64,000 bases of DNA, taken from Manihot esculenta (taxonomy: Eukaryota; Streptophyta; Magnoliopsida; Malpighiales; Euphorbiaceae). Position numbers and translations under genes: made by a program. This document shows, piece after piece, positions 23,334 through 35,823 of the stretch; the first letter of the stretch is position 1, and each line of letters opens with the position of its first letter. The notes below the pieces were generated by a model, which saw only the letters and a list, made by a program, of their open reading frames with translations, was not told the DNA's origin and ran no database searches. The DNA is taken from contig NC_035169.2 in the NCBI RefSeq assembly GCF_001659605.2, forward strand, positions 5,632,110 to 5,696,109. The letters are read 5' to 3'.

Positions 23334-23692
23334 AGCTCAATGTCCCATGTCTTCCAGTTACTGCCTCTGTCTTTGAGCTGCTCTATTTTATTTCTTTTCT
23401 TCTTAGCAGTGGCTTTCGCATGGAAAAACTGGGTAATACAATTACCGTCCCTTAACCAAGCTTCCTTTGCCCGTTGTTTCCAGAAATGCTCCCGCTGTTC
23501 AAAAAGTTCAGCCAACTTGTTTTCATAATGCATGAATTTTCATGGATCATTCAATATTCTTCGACCCCTCAATCGACGAATCTATCTTCTACAATCTTCA
23601 ATCTCTTTGTTCCTGTAATTCTGGCCCCACACATCCAATTGTTGCCTACAAACAGCAAGCTTATGATGCATCTTTTACTATATTCGTCCAAC
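23334..23692 (-). pseudogene. L1-type LINE ORF2 fragment (endonuclease-RT linker)
   Basis: Minus-strand frame with the WLRDGNCITQFFHAKA segment around 23450-23400 and a RxQLDVWGQNYRNKEIE stretch before it (about 23650-23590). This is the part of the same LINE that precedes the RT fragment at 16578-17725. It runs up to the CACTA-like insertion at 23693. One in-frame stop lies near 23540. Confidence 0.78.
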
Positions 23693-24802
23693 CACTATAA
23701 GAAGCTTTCGGATTATCAACGGATTTTTTCGTTGACAATCCAATAAAAATCCGTTGATAAAATTACTAACTGATAATCTGTTGTTAAAAAGTTTGTCAGT
23801 AAATTTTTACCAATGACTTTCAAGTCTGTTAGTAATACTAATGGATTTACTAACGGAGTTTCTGTTACCATTACTAACAGAGTTTCCGTTACCATTACTA
23901 ACAGATTTTCCGTTACCATTACTAACAGAGTTTCCGTTACCATTACTAACAGATTTTAAATCCGTTAGTAAATTGAGAGAAAAATAATTTACTAACATTC
24001 ATTGGTAAATCCATTAGTAAATCCATTAGAAATTTAAATAATTTAAAAATAATTATTAATTTGATTAAATAATAAATTTTATTATTAATATTATTTTTTA
24101 TTAATTTAATAAAATTCAAAATTATATTATTATTGTTACTAAGTTTTTAATTTGTGTCCAATATTTATTAGAAATACATGGAACGTAGAAATAAGATAAA
24201 AATAAATTATATAAAATGAGAGAAAATGATAAAAAAAAAAGAAAAAAGAGGAAAAGAAAGAAAATGATAGAAAATTAAAAATTATGAAAAAGAAGGAAGA
24301 ATGAAAGTAAAGTAAAAAGATGATTAGAGAAATGAGAAAAAAGGGGAATGAATTATTATAAAAAAAATAAATGAGGAGAAAATAATAGAAAAAATATAGA
24401 TAGATGATAGAAAAAAAAATATGAGAGAAACTAATATGAATGAATTATAGAGAAAATGAAGAAAATGAGAGAAAAGGAAAGAAAATGATGGAAAATAAAA
24501 TGGAGAAAGTGAAAGGAAAATTATGAAGAAAAAATATAAAAAAAAATAGAAGAGGAAAGAGAATGAGAGAAAAAAATATAAGAGATGAAAGGAAAATAAT
24601 AGAAAAAAATGTGAGAAAAAAATTATGAAATAAGAAAGTGAAATAAAAAGGAAGTAATAGAGAAAGAAAGAAAATGAGAGAAAGGAAGAGAAAATGGAAA
24701 AAAAAAAGATAAAATGAATAAATGATAAAAGAAGAGAATGTGGTATTATATTTATAAAGGTGAATTATTAACCGATTTAGTAACGGATTCACAATCCCTT
24801 TG
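23693..24802. mobile_element. CACTA-like element, copy C (internally deleted)
   Basis: CACTATAAGAAG terminus directly in LINE sequence, with TTACTAACGGATTT-type subterminal repeats and the purine-rich interior of copies A and B. It lacks the segment corresponding to about 6446-6742 of copy A, so CACAATCCC is followed directly by TTTGTTGTCCC. No transposase is present. Confidence 0.55.
23851..23946. repeat. Four tandem copies of a 24 bp subterminal repeat
   Basis: Unit TAACRGAKTTYCYGTTACCATTAC at 23851, 23875, 23899 and 23923. Copies A and B have one such unit, so the array expanded in copy C only. Confidence 0.85.
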
Positions 24803-25960
24803 TTGTCCCTTATTACCTTTATCATTTGAATTCAAATCCATCACTTTTATCATTTGAAGTCAAATCCATAACAATATTTCTTAACATAAAAATACGCATT
24901 TTATTTAAATCAAATCTATCAATTTCTTAATATAAATTAATATGTTAATTGTTACTGGTTATTAATCCAATTAAACAATTACAGATCTAATTAGAAATAT
25001 GTTGTATTTCGAAGAGATTCAATGGGTCCCTTGAATTCTTAAGAAAACAACAATAGAAGTAGTGTTCTTCGAATTCAGAAATTAACTTTCAACTGAAAAT
25101 AATTGTTTAGCCTCTAAAAGTCATAATAAAATTACAAAAGTTAAAGAAAAAAATGAAGAAAAAAAGAAAAATAAAAGAAGAAGATGAAGAAGAAGAGAGA
25201 GGGCGACAACAAGAGAGGAGAAAGAAGAGAAGAGAGGAGAAAATATGATGATCTAGCTAGGAGTTTTATATAGGCACAAAAAGATAGAATTTAATAATTT
25301 AAAATAAACTCTACTACTCCTATCTTATCTCTATCCTAATCTGATTGTATTTGATCCAACTGTAAGCTTATCACTCAACCTTTTTTCATTTATTTTCTCA
25401 AATTCTGCTAAAAAACCTGTCCAAAATTAAATTTCAAGTAAAATTAAATATTTATATCAAAATTATAGTAAAATTATGGAATTAAATGAGGAAAAAAATT
25501 GTGAGTTTTGCAATTTATCAATGACCGCTGGACTTCCTACACCTCGAGGCAAGGCCAAACCCTAAGAAATAACGCAGGCCCAAAACCCATCAAGTGCTCC
25601 TTAAGCAGACCAACCCAACACTGCAAGCCCTAGTCCGGATACGTGGAGCAGGCTGGATCTCACATGAGCACGGGTCCAACTGGAGGTAATCTAGCCTGAT
25701 GACGTGATGTTAGGGAGAATAGCTGCCCAGTCACTTTGCAGCCCTACCCGCATGATAAATGCCGCCTGGCATGGGGAGGGGGTTTGGCACTTCTGTACGT
25801 ACAGATCTGAGTGATAGAGACCGGTGGCACTGCAGCAGAGAAGCGGTTAGACGTCACTGGCAGAGAAACGGTTAGACGGCACTAGTAGACAAAAGTAAAA
25901 GGGATAAAAGGGAAGGAATGTCACCATTCGTGGAAAGGAATTTCTTTACCTTTTAATCTC

Positions 25961-26430
25961 TCAATATTGATTAAAATTGAATGATTAAATTATTTGATTG
26001 TCATAAATGTATAAAAAAAATTACTTGAAAGTAATTATTCAAACTTTTAGTTGAAACTTTTCTATTTTTATTTTTACTCTCACTTTTATTCTATGATCAA
26101 GTAAAAAAAAATTTTTTTCTTTATTTTTTTTCTCTTTTTTTTTTTGAAATGGATTTATTTTTTTCTCTTTATCTTACTTTCTCTCTTTTATTTCAGTAAA
26201 AGTAAAAAATTATTTTATTTACAGAATTCAAATCCATCACATTTATCATTTGAATTCAAATCCATAACAAGATTTTTGCTGATATCTTGTCCCTTATTAC
26301 CTCCCTTCGATAGCAGCTACGCCTCCCATTCCAGTTCCAATCACTATTTCTGTCGCCACTGTCGAAATTTGAGTGTTCTTCCTCACAAAGCCATTTCGAA
26401 CCTGTAATCATCTGTGATCATCGTGATGAA
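25961..26430. other. AT-rich intergenic sequence upstream of MATE copy 2
   Basis: No gene seen. It has pyrimidine-rich tracts (about 26050-26200) and two ATTTGAATTCAAAT-type repeats near 26225-26265, also found inside units A-C. This stretch is missing upstream of MATE copy 1. Confidence 0.5.
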
Positions 26431-26765
26431 GCTTGAAGATGAGGTCCATATTTGTGTTGCATCAGAACTCCATTATTCAACATAGGCAAAGGAAAAAATT
26501 TTCTCTCCATCTTCAATAAATCCACAAATAAAGCAGAAACTCAGCATCCATTTATACTCCAGCAAAACCCAATACCAGTAAAAAAAACATCCTTCTTTCG
26601 TAGTTTCAGGGTTGTACGAATGGATTTATTGACATCCCATTTCATGCGTATCTTCATGTAATCCCTCCATTTATTAGTGAAATTTTCAGGATCTACTTGA
26701 ACAAAAATACCCATGTCATTTCTAAGCCTTTTGAGCTTACATGTTCTGATCTGTAACTCGAACAT
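26431..26765 (-). pseudogene. LINE ORF1 fragment (DUF4283-like)
   Basis: The minus-strand frame from 26765 carries a VDPENFTNKWRDYMKIR segment followed by a basic stretch, typical of the region after DUF4283 in ORF1 proteins of plant L1-like LINEs. Orientation and position fit the 5' part of the same LINE whose ORF2 pieces lie at 23334-23692 and 16578-17725. Only ~60 bases of it remain before MATE copy 1 (10285-10350). Confidence 0.55.
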
Positions 26766-28026
26766 AAATCATGGAGATGCACCAAGAGATATATATGAGT
26801 TAACGGAAGCTCCATGGGATGAGAGTACCTAGCTATTTTTTCCAAATATATTTACTGTTAATCACTCAAAAATTTATTAATTTATAAATATTTATAAAAA
26901 AATCTTAAATAAGAGCAGTAAGTTTTTGTTTTTATTGATGTGCCTTAATAATTTATAGTTTATATATTATAATTGAAATTGAAACACTGAAATTATTTAA
27001 TTTTCATAAAAAAAATATTAAATTTTAGTTAAAATAATTATTCAAACTTTGACATTGAGAAATTAAAGTATAGTCGGTAATTTATTTTAGTAGTTGTTAT
27101 TATTAATTGATAGTTGTTATTATACCTCATCAAAACTTATTTACATAACGTATTTAGTAATTGTTTCAAAAAAAACAATAACGTATTTAGTAAAATTTTA
27201 TATAATTGTAACTATTTAATACATAAATTAACTAATAAGTGTATATTTATCATATTAAATTATTTATTTTACTATTAAACAAATATAAATCAATTTTTAT
27301 GTATGAAATCTACACAGGTGATTTTGAGCTCCTTGGAGAATTTAGCAAATGGAGAGAAAAAAAGATCGCTAAAACAGCTGCTATTGGCAACCAAGATGTT
27401 CCTAAACATATGTTTTTAGCAAATGGAGAGAAAAAGTAAATAACTTAAAATAACAATGGATAATTTTTAGCAGTCAAATTGGAGAATGGTTGAAAAAAGA
27501 AATGGAATTTCTGTTTTTGGAAATTGTTGCGTAAGCAGTGGCGGTTATTTTTGAGTTTGCTAATTTTAGCTCCGATTTTCTACAATTTTTGTGATGCATA
27601 AAAAGTACAGACTGGGATTTCCTGATCAACTGAGGAAGCTGCATCTGTTGCAGCGTCCCAGCTTACAGGTTACTTCTATGATCCATGCTTCATTTTTCTA
27701 AAAACATTTCTAGCTGAAATGAAGCATGATTCTTTAGGATTCTTTGTATTTTTTTTTTTCTGGGATTCTATTGATTTGAATTTCTTATACTGCTTGTAAT
27801 TTCTGGGAAACAACAGTGACTTTTCTGAGTATTTTCTTTTGTCATTTTCTTTGTTGACCAGTTGTTTGATGCCGAAATTCTTTGATTGTTGAATTCTTTT
27901 TCCCATCGGAAGCAGCCTGATTCCTCTGTTGGTTTTGGCTTGGTGATGATCACATTGTTTTAATTACTCCACTGAAGCTGCATCATCTTTATTCCATCTG
28001 TTGTTTTTGGAAAAACCAATTTAACG
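26708..28026 (+). promoter_or_regulatory. 5' flank of MATE copy 2
   Basis: Nearly identical to 10285-11600, with a few substitutions and 1-base indels before about 27030 and then almost none. No coding gene seen. Unlike copy 1, the sequence further upstream keeps the LINE ORF1 remnant and the 25961-26430 stretch, so distal promoter context differs between the two genes. Confidence 0.5.
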
Positions 28027-31000
28027 ATGGCCACAGAAACTCTTCTTAATCTGTGGGAAAACTTGGCTAAATTGCCTCTTGTTATGCTCTTGAAGGATAC
28101 AAGGTACTCTTTCTTTTAGAAAGTTTTTGATTCTACAACTATTTTTAGGAACATCTTTATTTTTATGATTATCACAGTATAAATTTTTTAAATAATGCAT
28201 ATCTTGCAGCTTGGATTTTCATCTTCTTCTTCTTTTAATTGTTTGTCAAGAGGTTTTGTGATAATATTATTAAATCTCACATGTAACTCTATGATTTGTT
28301 TGTCCAGGAACGTTTTCAATATGGATGAGTTAGCAGTAGAAATAGCACAAATTGCAGTTCCTGCTGCACTTGCTTTAGCAGCAGATCCTGTTGCTTCTCT
28401 AATCGATACAGCATTCATTGGCCATTTAGGTTTGTACATGTGATCTCCATCTTTTCTTGAAGATAGCCTGCATATCCACTACTTAATTTCCTTCCTATTC
28501 GATTTTTTTAAGCTTTTCTCTGCTGATCCATATTCAATAAGCTTTTATCTCTGAGTATTTAGTATACAGGAACTGATCAATTATATATTTGTAGATGCAG
28601 TTTGCATTCATTGTTGCTCATGAGAAATAATTACATTTCTGGATGCAGAAACTTTACTGGAAAAAGTTATTGTTTGATGCATTGTAAATGAATAGATAAG
28701 TAGAAAGCATACAATATGGTCGTGAAGTTCTATCCAACATGAAACGGATCCACTTGAACCTAACATGGATAATAAATAATATATCTTTATTTTGAATCTA
28801 TCATCCATCATAGGAAAAAATAAATATTTTTTGTCAACATCAATGGCTCATTAATATTATTACTTGTAGGACCTGTGGAGCTTGCTGCTGTGGGAGTTTC
28901 TATTGCCATTTTTAATCAAGTGTCAAAGATTGCAATTTTCCCACTTGTCAGTGTTACCACGTCTTTTGTTGCCGAGGAAGAAAGTGCTGGAAAATCGAGT
29001 AACGACGAAAATGCATCACTTGAAGATGGTTTGCTTGTCAATAAGGAAACGGAAGAGCTATTACCTAAATCTGGTAGGTTTATCCTCTGTTTCCCCTTAG
29101 TTTGTTGAAAGAATACACCAATTGAGTTGCAAAGATCTGGATAGAGCTCCAACTTACACGTTGTTCTCGATTGATTTCCTTATAATTCCTGGAATATGCT
29201 CCTCACTTTTAAGACATTCTGTGTTTTCCACTTAACAAGAGTCTACATGCAAATCATCCTCTGCAGGCAGCATTTCCACCAAAAGGCACATACCATCTGC
29301 TTCTTCAGCATTGGTTATTGCTTGTGTCCTTGGCGTAATCCAGGCTTTATTCCTCATTTTCTCTGCAAAACCGATCCTGAGCTACATGGGTGTACAATCT
29401 GTAAGTCTTCTTCAAGTAGCATTCGAGTGCTGAAAAGTTTGTGTATTATTTCTCATTCCTGTTGTGATTTTTTATCTAAAATTATTAGCTCCACTGGGTT
29501 ATCTTGTCAATAGGTTGTTTGATGTTCATGTTTTTACCTAACAGCACAAGTTTTTCAATATATCAATATGCTCCAGTTTATTTCACGCAAGTTAGTCTAA
29601 AACTTTTTATTGTTCAAACTTCAAAAGACAAGTTCTGTGAGGAATGCCTTTTCTGTTGTGCAGGATTCCCCAATGCTAATACCAGCACAACAATACTTGA
29701 CATTGAGGTCACTAGGTGCTCCTGCTGTTCTTCTTTCACTAGCGATGCAAGGGGTTTTCCGAGGAATTAAGGATACGAAAACTCCTCTATTTGCTACTGG
29801 TAAGATAGATCTTTCACCTGTAAATATGTATGCCCTTGATATATTAGTGAAATATGTATCTATATTTTTTAATATCTATAACAATAAAAGCAAAGAGAAA
29901 CATGACATAAAATCAAATAATGTGAAGTGATTTTTGCTGTGTTCTTCCTACCTTTATATTTGATCTATACTTCATTTATATGGATTAGCAGTTCCAAAGC
30001 TTATAATTTATTATTATTATCATTTATTTTTTTGTAGTTGTGGGAGATGTAGCAAATATCATCTTGGACCCAATATTTATATTCGTATTCAGATTGAACG
30101 TCTGTGGTGCAGCCATTGCTCATGTTATTTCTCAGTAAGTTCCATCTTTCTCCTGAAGATGAGATAGCATTCCAATTTTTCTTTGTGGTTTCTGGCATGC
30201 TGTTGATTGATTTTTTGTTGAGGACACTATGGTTCACCTTTTTTTTCCTTTTAATATTATGTTTTAGGTACCTAATCTCCCTGATTCTGTTGTGGAAATT
30301 AATTGAACATGTTGATCTATTGCCTCCCAACATTAAAGATCTACAATTTGGTCGATTTCTAAAAAATGGTAAGGTTTTTCCTTTTCCACCCTTCTTAAAT
30401 GCATTGTCTCCTTGGGAATTATCTCATTCCTTTTCTATTCATTTTTTTGCTGTTCACTTTGTATGCTATTGCAACTGATCTATGAATTGCATTTCCACTA
30501 AGGATTTATGCTGTTGATGAGGGTAATAGCTGCGACAATCTGTGTCACCTTGGCTGCATCATTGGCGGCAAGACATGGATCTACTTCAATGGCTGCATTT
30601 CAGGTTTGCTTGCAGATTTGGATGGCAACTTCTTTGCTTGCAGATGGGCTGGCTGTGGCTGGACAAGTAAGAACTGTTTCTTTTAATGAACTGAAACCAC
30701 TTGCATGTGTTTGTAAATATTTGCATAATTCGCTTGCCGGTGGATGTAGATTTTACTTGTAAAACATCTCCAAGAAATGGACTAATGCATTTCAACTTTT
30801 CCAGGCAATGCTTGCAAGTGCATTTGCAAATAAGGATCACGACAGGGCCAAGGCCATTGCTTCTCGTGTATTCCAGGTACGGAAATACCTCAGCATTAAG
30901 TTACAAATTTCCCTGTAAATATTTTAATTGTGTGCTTTTCTTTGCAGTACGGTTTGCTTTTAGGCCTAGTTCTCTCGATCTTCCTTTTCGGTGGACTACA

Positions 31001-32260
31001 GTTTGCTTCAAGATTATTTACAGAAGACGTCAATGTTTTGAATCTTATTGCCGTGGGCATCCCGGTAACTATTCACTTTTTCTAATTACAAGAACTTTCT
31101 GTGCTTTGGATTATGGAAAACTTTTCGGACTAAGACTTTCCTCTTTTCTCTTTTTATGCTGATTAGTTTGTTGCAGCAACTCAAATCGTAAATGTTTTAG
31201 CCTTCGTTTTCGATGGAATCAATTATGGAGCATCTGATTTTGCATACTCTTCATACTCAATGGTATGCCTCGCCTTCTACCCCAGTTAAAAAGTTCTTCA
31301 AAACATCAATTCATTTTGCTTTTGTGTTTAGATAAGCTTGTTTGGCTTCCAAGAATACAACAGAAAATCAACACTTTAATTATCTTATATTATTTTTCTT
31401 CCCTATTATACCATTAACAAATATCAAATCCTTGTTATACTTCTCTTATTTTTCGCATTCTGCTAATTTCTTCCACCATGGTTCAGGTTTTGGTGTCAAT
31501 AATAAGCATCCTATGCTTATTTGCTTTATCATCTAGTCATGGCTTCTTTGGCATCTGGGTTGCGTTGACCATTTTTATGACTCTACGCGCATACGTGGGC
31601 TTGTTGAGGTAACGGTTTCAATTAGAAATATTGATGTCAAATTTATACCTATACTTTTATATTATTTCATATTGTCTCGTTAAACACCTGAACTAAATTT
31701 GCAACTTATTGAATACTTAAACTTACAAGGATTATAACAATCAAGCACAAATTAACGATATTATTGTTGATTTATAAAAGGATGTCAAAAATAGTTTGAT
31801 TTATTACTTACTACTCTCAAATTTTATTGATTGAACTCTAAATTTTTATAAAATGACAAAATTATACTTCTCGAACTTGATCAATTTATAAAAATTCAGA
31901 GAATCAAAAAAATTTAGAATATAAACAACAATACATGTGATTAATTTTTATTTTTCTTCTAATAAATTATCATAGGATGATTAACTTATAGTTAATTATT
32001 ATGATTTTTATAAATTTAAATATTGAATAGATTACGATTTTAGTTTAGGCATTCAGTAGTTTAATCCTACTTCCCATTTCTAAAAAAAAAAAATCCTACT
32101 TAGTATAGGGGTGTCATTTAGCTACAAATTAAGAGTTTGACTATTTATCGGTGATTGTATTTGATTAATATTTTTTATATAGAAAATTATTTTAACAAAG
32201 TACTTTTGTTTTTGCAGAATAGGCACGGGAACAGGACCTTGGAGCTTTTTAAGAAAATAA
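28027..32260 (+). CDS. DTX42: MATE efflux transporter, DTX42/FRD3-like (copy 2)
   Basis: Tandem duplicate of the gene at 11601-15859, with the same 13-exon structure and 494 residues: 28027-28103, 28308-28429, 28870-29073, 29267-29400, 29664-29799, 30038-30134, 30268-30368, 30503-30666, 30805-30876, 30948-31064, 31167-31262, 31487-31608, 32218-32260. All GT-AG sites are retained. The only amino-acid difference I found is Pro at residue 170 (CCG at 29371-29373) where copy 1 has Ser. As I recall Arabidopsis DTX42, Pro is also found there, so Pro is probably ancestral. Intron 10 is 22 bp shorter than in copy 1. A citrate-efflux role at the plasma membrane is inferred from the family and from the hydrophilic loop at about 101-146. 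Confidence 0.88.
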
Positions 32261-33369
32261 GCTTCTTCTTCGTTTGTTTATCATAGTTAGCAAATACCAT
32301 CCTGGCCTATTTGGAAAATGGGAAAATTTTAGAGATGATTACATTTTTGGCAACTTTATTAGTTGTAGGTTTTTCAATCTGTAATGCAGATGCATATGCA
32401 ATCTGTTTTAAGAAAAAAAAAAATTAAAAAAACATGTAGATGCAATCTAATGTAAATAATTGCCATCATTAATTCAATTTCTCTTGAGAATAATTTTTTT
32501 TCAAATCAGAATTCAATTTTTTTTATTTCAAATAATAAAATTAATTAAAAAAGTTAATTAAATTAAAATTAGTAAAAAATATTCAAAATATAATGCAATA
32601 ATATAATATAAATTTAGCTCCTTAAATAATTCTTTAAACAAATAATGGCAGTATAAAATTAATTTCTTTACCTTTTAATCTCTCAAAATTTTATTAATTC
32701 TCTCAATATTGGTCTTATAAAAAATACATTACAATGTTTCTAAAATTTTAAAAAAATCTACTAACTAATTCCTCAATCAATTTTAGTTGTTAAATATTAC
32801 ACGAAAGTTTCAAATATTCTCATAACTAATTAGTAGAAATTCGAAGGACCAAATATTCTCATAACTAATTAGTAGAAATTTGAAGGACCAATAAATGAAT
32901 TTTCTCTTATTATAAAAACTAAATAATTAAATATTTAACAGTTAAACTAATAAAATAACTAATTAGTAGAAATTCGAAGGACCAATAAATGTCACCGTCC
33001 GTGGGAAGGAATGTATTTTTCAAAATAAATAAATTAACTAATAAGTTTTATAAAAAGATTTAAAATGCCTTCAATATGAGGTCTAATTGGTATGCATTTT
33101 TATAAAACTGAATAACTAATTATTCAATTTTTTCATATTACATGAACTAAATAGTAACATATTAACAACTAAAACGAATGAAAAGAGTAAATCTTTTAAA
33201 ATTTTTAAGTATATATTAATTTATTTTTTTAAAATTGAGGAAACAATTAATGAATTTTTTTTTATTTCATAAAAACTAAATAGTAAAATTTTCTTATAGT
33301 AATAAAATAAAAATATATATTATAAGAAGGCCTCTTTTTATGTATCCTTTACTAAATCAAAGACATTTT
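32261..33369. other. 3' flank of MATE copy 2
   Basis: AT-rich, no gene seen. It matches 15860-16640 but carries a ~40 bp local duplication near 32815-32895 (CATAACTAATTAGTAGAAATT repeated) and the ~280 bp (33026-33305) absent after copy 1. LINE sequence starts near 33306, and the Tekay-like element inserts at 33370. Confidence 0.6.
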
Positions 33370-35606
33370 TGTAATACCCGGCTAGAGTCCGACATCGGAA
33401 TTCTACTTTTCAGTGGAGTCCAGAATGCCGAAAGTCTCTAGAAGGGTTAAATTCATGTTTTTCTATCTTGTTTTGATATGGTCATACGTTTTAAAGCATA
33501 AGGAAATGAGTTTTTGAGTGAAATGAACCAAGACAGAAAAGCCAGGTTCGGCCGCCGAAGTTGAGGTTCGGCCGTCGAACATGCATGGCTTTCGGTTTCA
33601 TGATAGGCCGCCGAAGGTGGTCTGGCCAGCCACCTATAAAAGGCTCTCAGTCGGTTGAAAGGATAAGGCTCGCCGCTTCCTTTCCATTTCTGAGGTGAGA
33701 CTCTGTCCTTCTTGAGTATTTTACATGTTTTTATCCAATCTTGCAAAGGTTTGATTAGTTTTTATGTTATTTTGAAGGTTTTAAGCTAAAAACACAAAGT
33801 TGTGTCTTGTGGAGAGTGTGAAGGCAAGTTGCTCCAAAACTCCACGTTAGGATCGTTCATCTTCTTGGTTTCAAGAGGTAAGTGAAGATCCTAAGCTTGT
33901 TTTTATGTTTTCTGAAGGTTTTATGAGGTTATAGGAGAGAGTTGCATGAATAGGGTTAGTTGTGAGGTTTTGGTGCTTTTTATGAGAGAAGCTTGTCTAT
34001 GTGTTGTATGTTTGTGTTGTTGGGGTTTTAAGGTAGTTTTTGACCCCTGTGAGCATATACTTGGGTATATGCAAGTTGAGAGATTGAGGTGTTTGAGATT
34101 GGGAGAGGTTTTGTGCTTTTGGAGAGAGGCAGAGCAAGTTTCTGCCTTGCGGATGAACTCAGGTTCGGCCGCCGAAGGTACATTCGGCCGCCGAACCCAT
34201 AAGGAGGTGGCTTCGGCTGCCCAAGCTTGCCCCCGAGCTTTTGGACTTTCGGCTCTGGAGGGGAGTTCGGCCGCCGAAGGTTAGAGACTTTCGTCTCTGG
34301 AGTGCCTTTCAGCCTCTGAAACTTGCCCTCGAAAGGGTTCGGCTGCCGAAAGTTGAGATTCGACCGCCGAAGGTGCATGAGTTTCGTCTCTGGAGAGGAC
34401 TTTCGGCCGCCGAACTTGCCGCCGAAAGTGTCCTGTCCAGCCTTCTTTTGCATGCTTTGCATGGATATTTGAGTGAGTTTAAGGGGATTCTTGGGGAGTT
34501 TAATAGAGTTGGTCATAAGCTAGTTTGGTCCCTCATTTGAGTCTATCTGTATAGGTACAGACCAGAGGAACCAGAGAGAGCAGCAATGAGTACTGCGCCA
34601 GAGTTTTCAAAGCCTGCAGAGTCAGTCCAGTTAGCCAGAGGTGAGTGGAACTAAACTTAATGCTTTTAATTGAGAAATAAAATGCTTTTAGCATAATTCA
34701 TGCATCATGAGTATACAGTAGGTTGATTGCATTAAAATTCACGAATTTGTTGCATTGCATAGTTATTTGTTGATGTGGGTGAATGCTGAATGATCCAATA
34801 GTCTCTGAGAGAAGTCCAGGAGCCTTTGACTACGCCCTGGCAGGTATAGAGAAGTCCAGGAGCCTTTGACTACGCCCTGGCAAGTATAGTAAAGTCCAGG
34901 AGCCTTTGACTACGCCCTGGCAATGGTAAGTACAGAGGTGTTATATACACATATACATATATGACAGGAAGACCAGGTACTCGATTCTACGCCCTGGCAC
35001 GGCAGAGTTACCGGGACTATGTGGTGACAGGTTTACCTTTGATGTGGATTGTCTGTGGTTTGATGCATTCCATCAGAGCATGTGTTACTGACTATTTTAC
35101 TGTTCTACTCACTGGGCTATAGAGCTCATCCCACTCCCTTAACCTCAGTTTTGCAGGTTCAGTGTACAGTGCACAGGGAAAGTCCAGTAAAGTACAGGAA
35201 GAGAGAAGAGTTTTGTAATAGAAAATAGTGGACATGTAATATTAAAGAGATGTCATAGTTGTGTATAAAGTTAAAAATGTGCTTGACTTAGTGATGTTTG
35301 TTATGTACATGATCTGTATATATATATATATGTTTTACAGAGTGTGTGAAAAACCAGGCTTAACAGGTATGAGTTAACCCATCTAGAGCAAGCTCTAGTC
35401 AGGGGTACAGAGTACAGAGTACAGAGACAGTGCATGCACAGGTTAAGCCTTGGTTCAGAAAAGAGTTTTTATTTTCACAGAAAATGTATGATCATGTATG
35501 AGATTTACAGGTACACAGAGAGTATAGCAGGCTTGCTACGGGTTCTGGCGGCCTTAAGCCGACCTGAATCCTAGCGCCGGTGACGGTCCATTTTGGGGTC
35601 GTTACA
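33370..35606 (+). repeat. Tekay-1 5' LTR (2237 bp)
   Basis: TGTAATACCCGG...GGGGTCGTTACA. It contains clusters of TTCGGCCGCCGAA (33547-33559, 34164-34176, 34183-34195, 34266-34278, 34402-34414 plus variants) and a 3 x 40 bp tandem repeat. Apparent ORFs rich in RRPN or PPK are translations of these repeats and are not genes. Confidence 0.92.
34811..34930. repeat. 3 x 40 bp tandem repeat in Tekay-1 LTR
   Basis: Units start at 34811, 34851 and 34891 (AGTCCAGGAGCCTTTGACTA core). The same triplicate is in the 3' LTR at 42282-42401 and, inverted, in Tekay-3 at about 60129-60240. Confidence 0.9.
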
Positions 35607-35609
35607 GAT

Positions 35610-35626
35610 TGGTATCAGAGCCCTAG
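35610..35626 (+). other. Tekay-1 primer binding site
   Basis: TGGTATCAGAGCCCTAG, three bases after the 5' LTR, is complementary to the 3' end of initiator-Met tRNA. Confidence 0.88.
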
Positions 35627-35823
35627 GTTCATATGATCGGACCTATAGAGACAGTGTCGGGCTCATAGAGGTTAGAAGTGGTCAAGCACAATAGGAAATC
35701 ATGTCCACTAGGATAGGGTGTTGAGTCCTATCTGTTTACTGTTATGAGTTATGCATGTGCATTAGTGATATGTGATGTTTATGTGCTAAAGTGCTATGTT
35801 ATGTGTTGTTTTCCAGAGTTAAG

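Larger units (their letters stand above)
23550..25960. repeat. Unit C, single-copy counterpart of units A and B
   Basis: Corresponds to units A and B but is not duplicated, and is bounded by TCAATATT at 23550-23557 and 25961-25968. The right part (24800-25960) is the same unclassified repeat as 6745-8011, lacking a stretch corresponding to about 7318-7425 of unit A. Confidence 0.85.

Noticed and set aside
34028..34540. RRPN/PPK repeat proteins in LTRs (also 41655-42011, 56603-57035, 60545-60914)
   Set aside because: They are translations of the TTCGGCCGCCGAA clusters, appear in both strands and several frames, and lie within LTRs.
34811..34930. CRISPR-like regular repeats
   Set aside because: The units are head-to-tail 40 bp repeats without unique spacers, in a plant LTR.
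35610..35626. Possible tRNA fragment
   Set aside because: It is only the 17-base primer binding site complementary to initiator-Met tRNA; no cloverleaf surrounds it.
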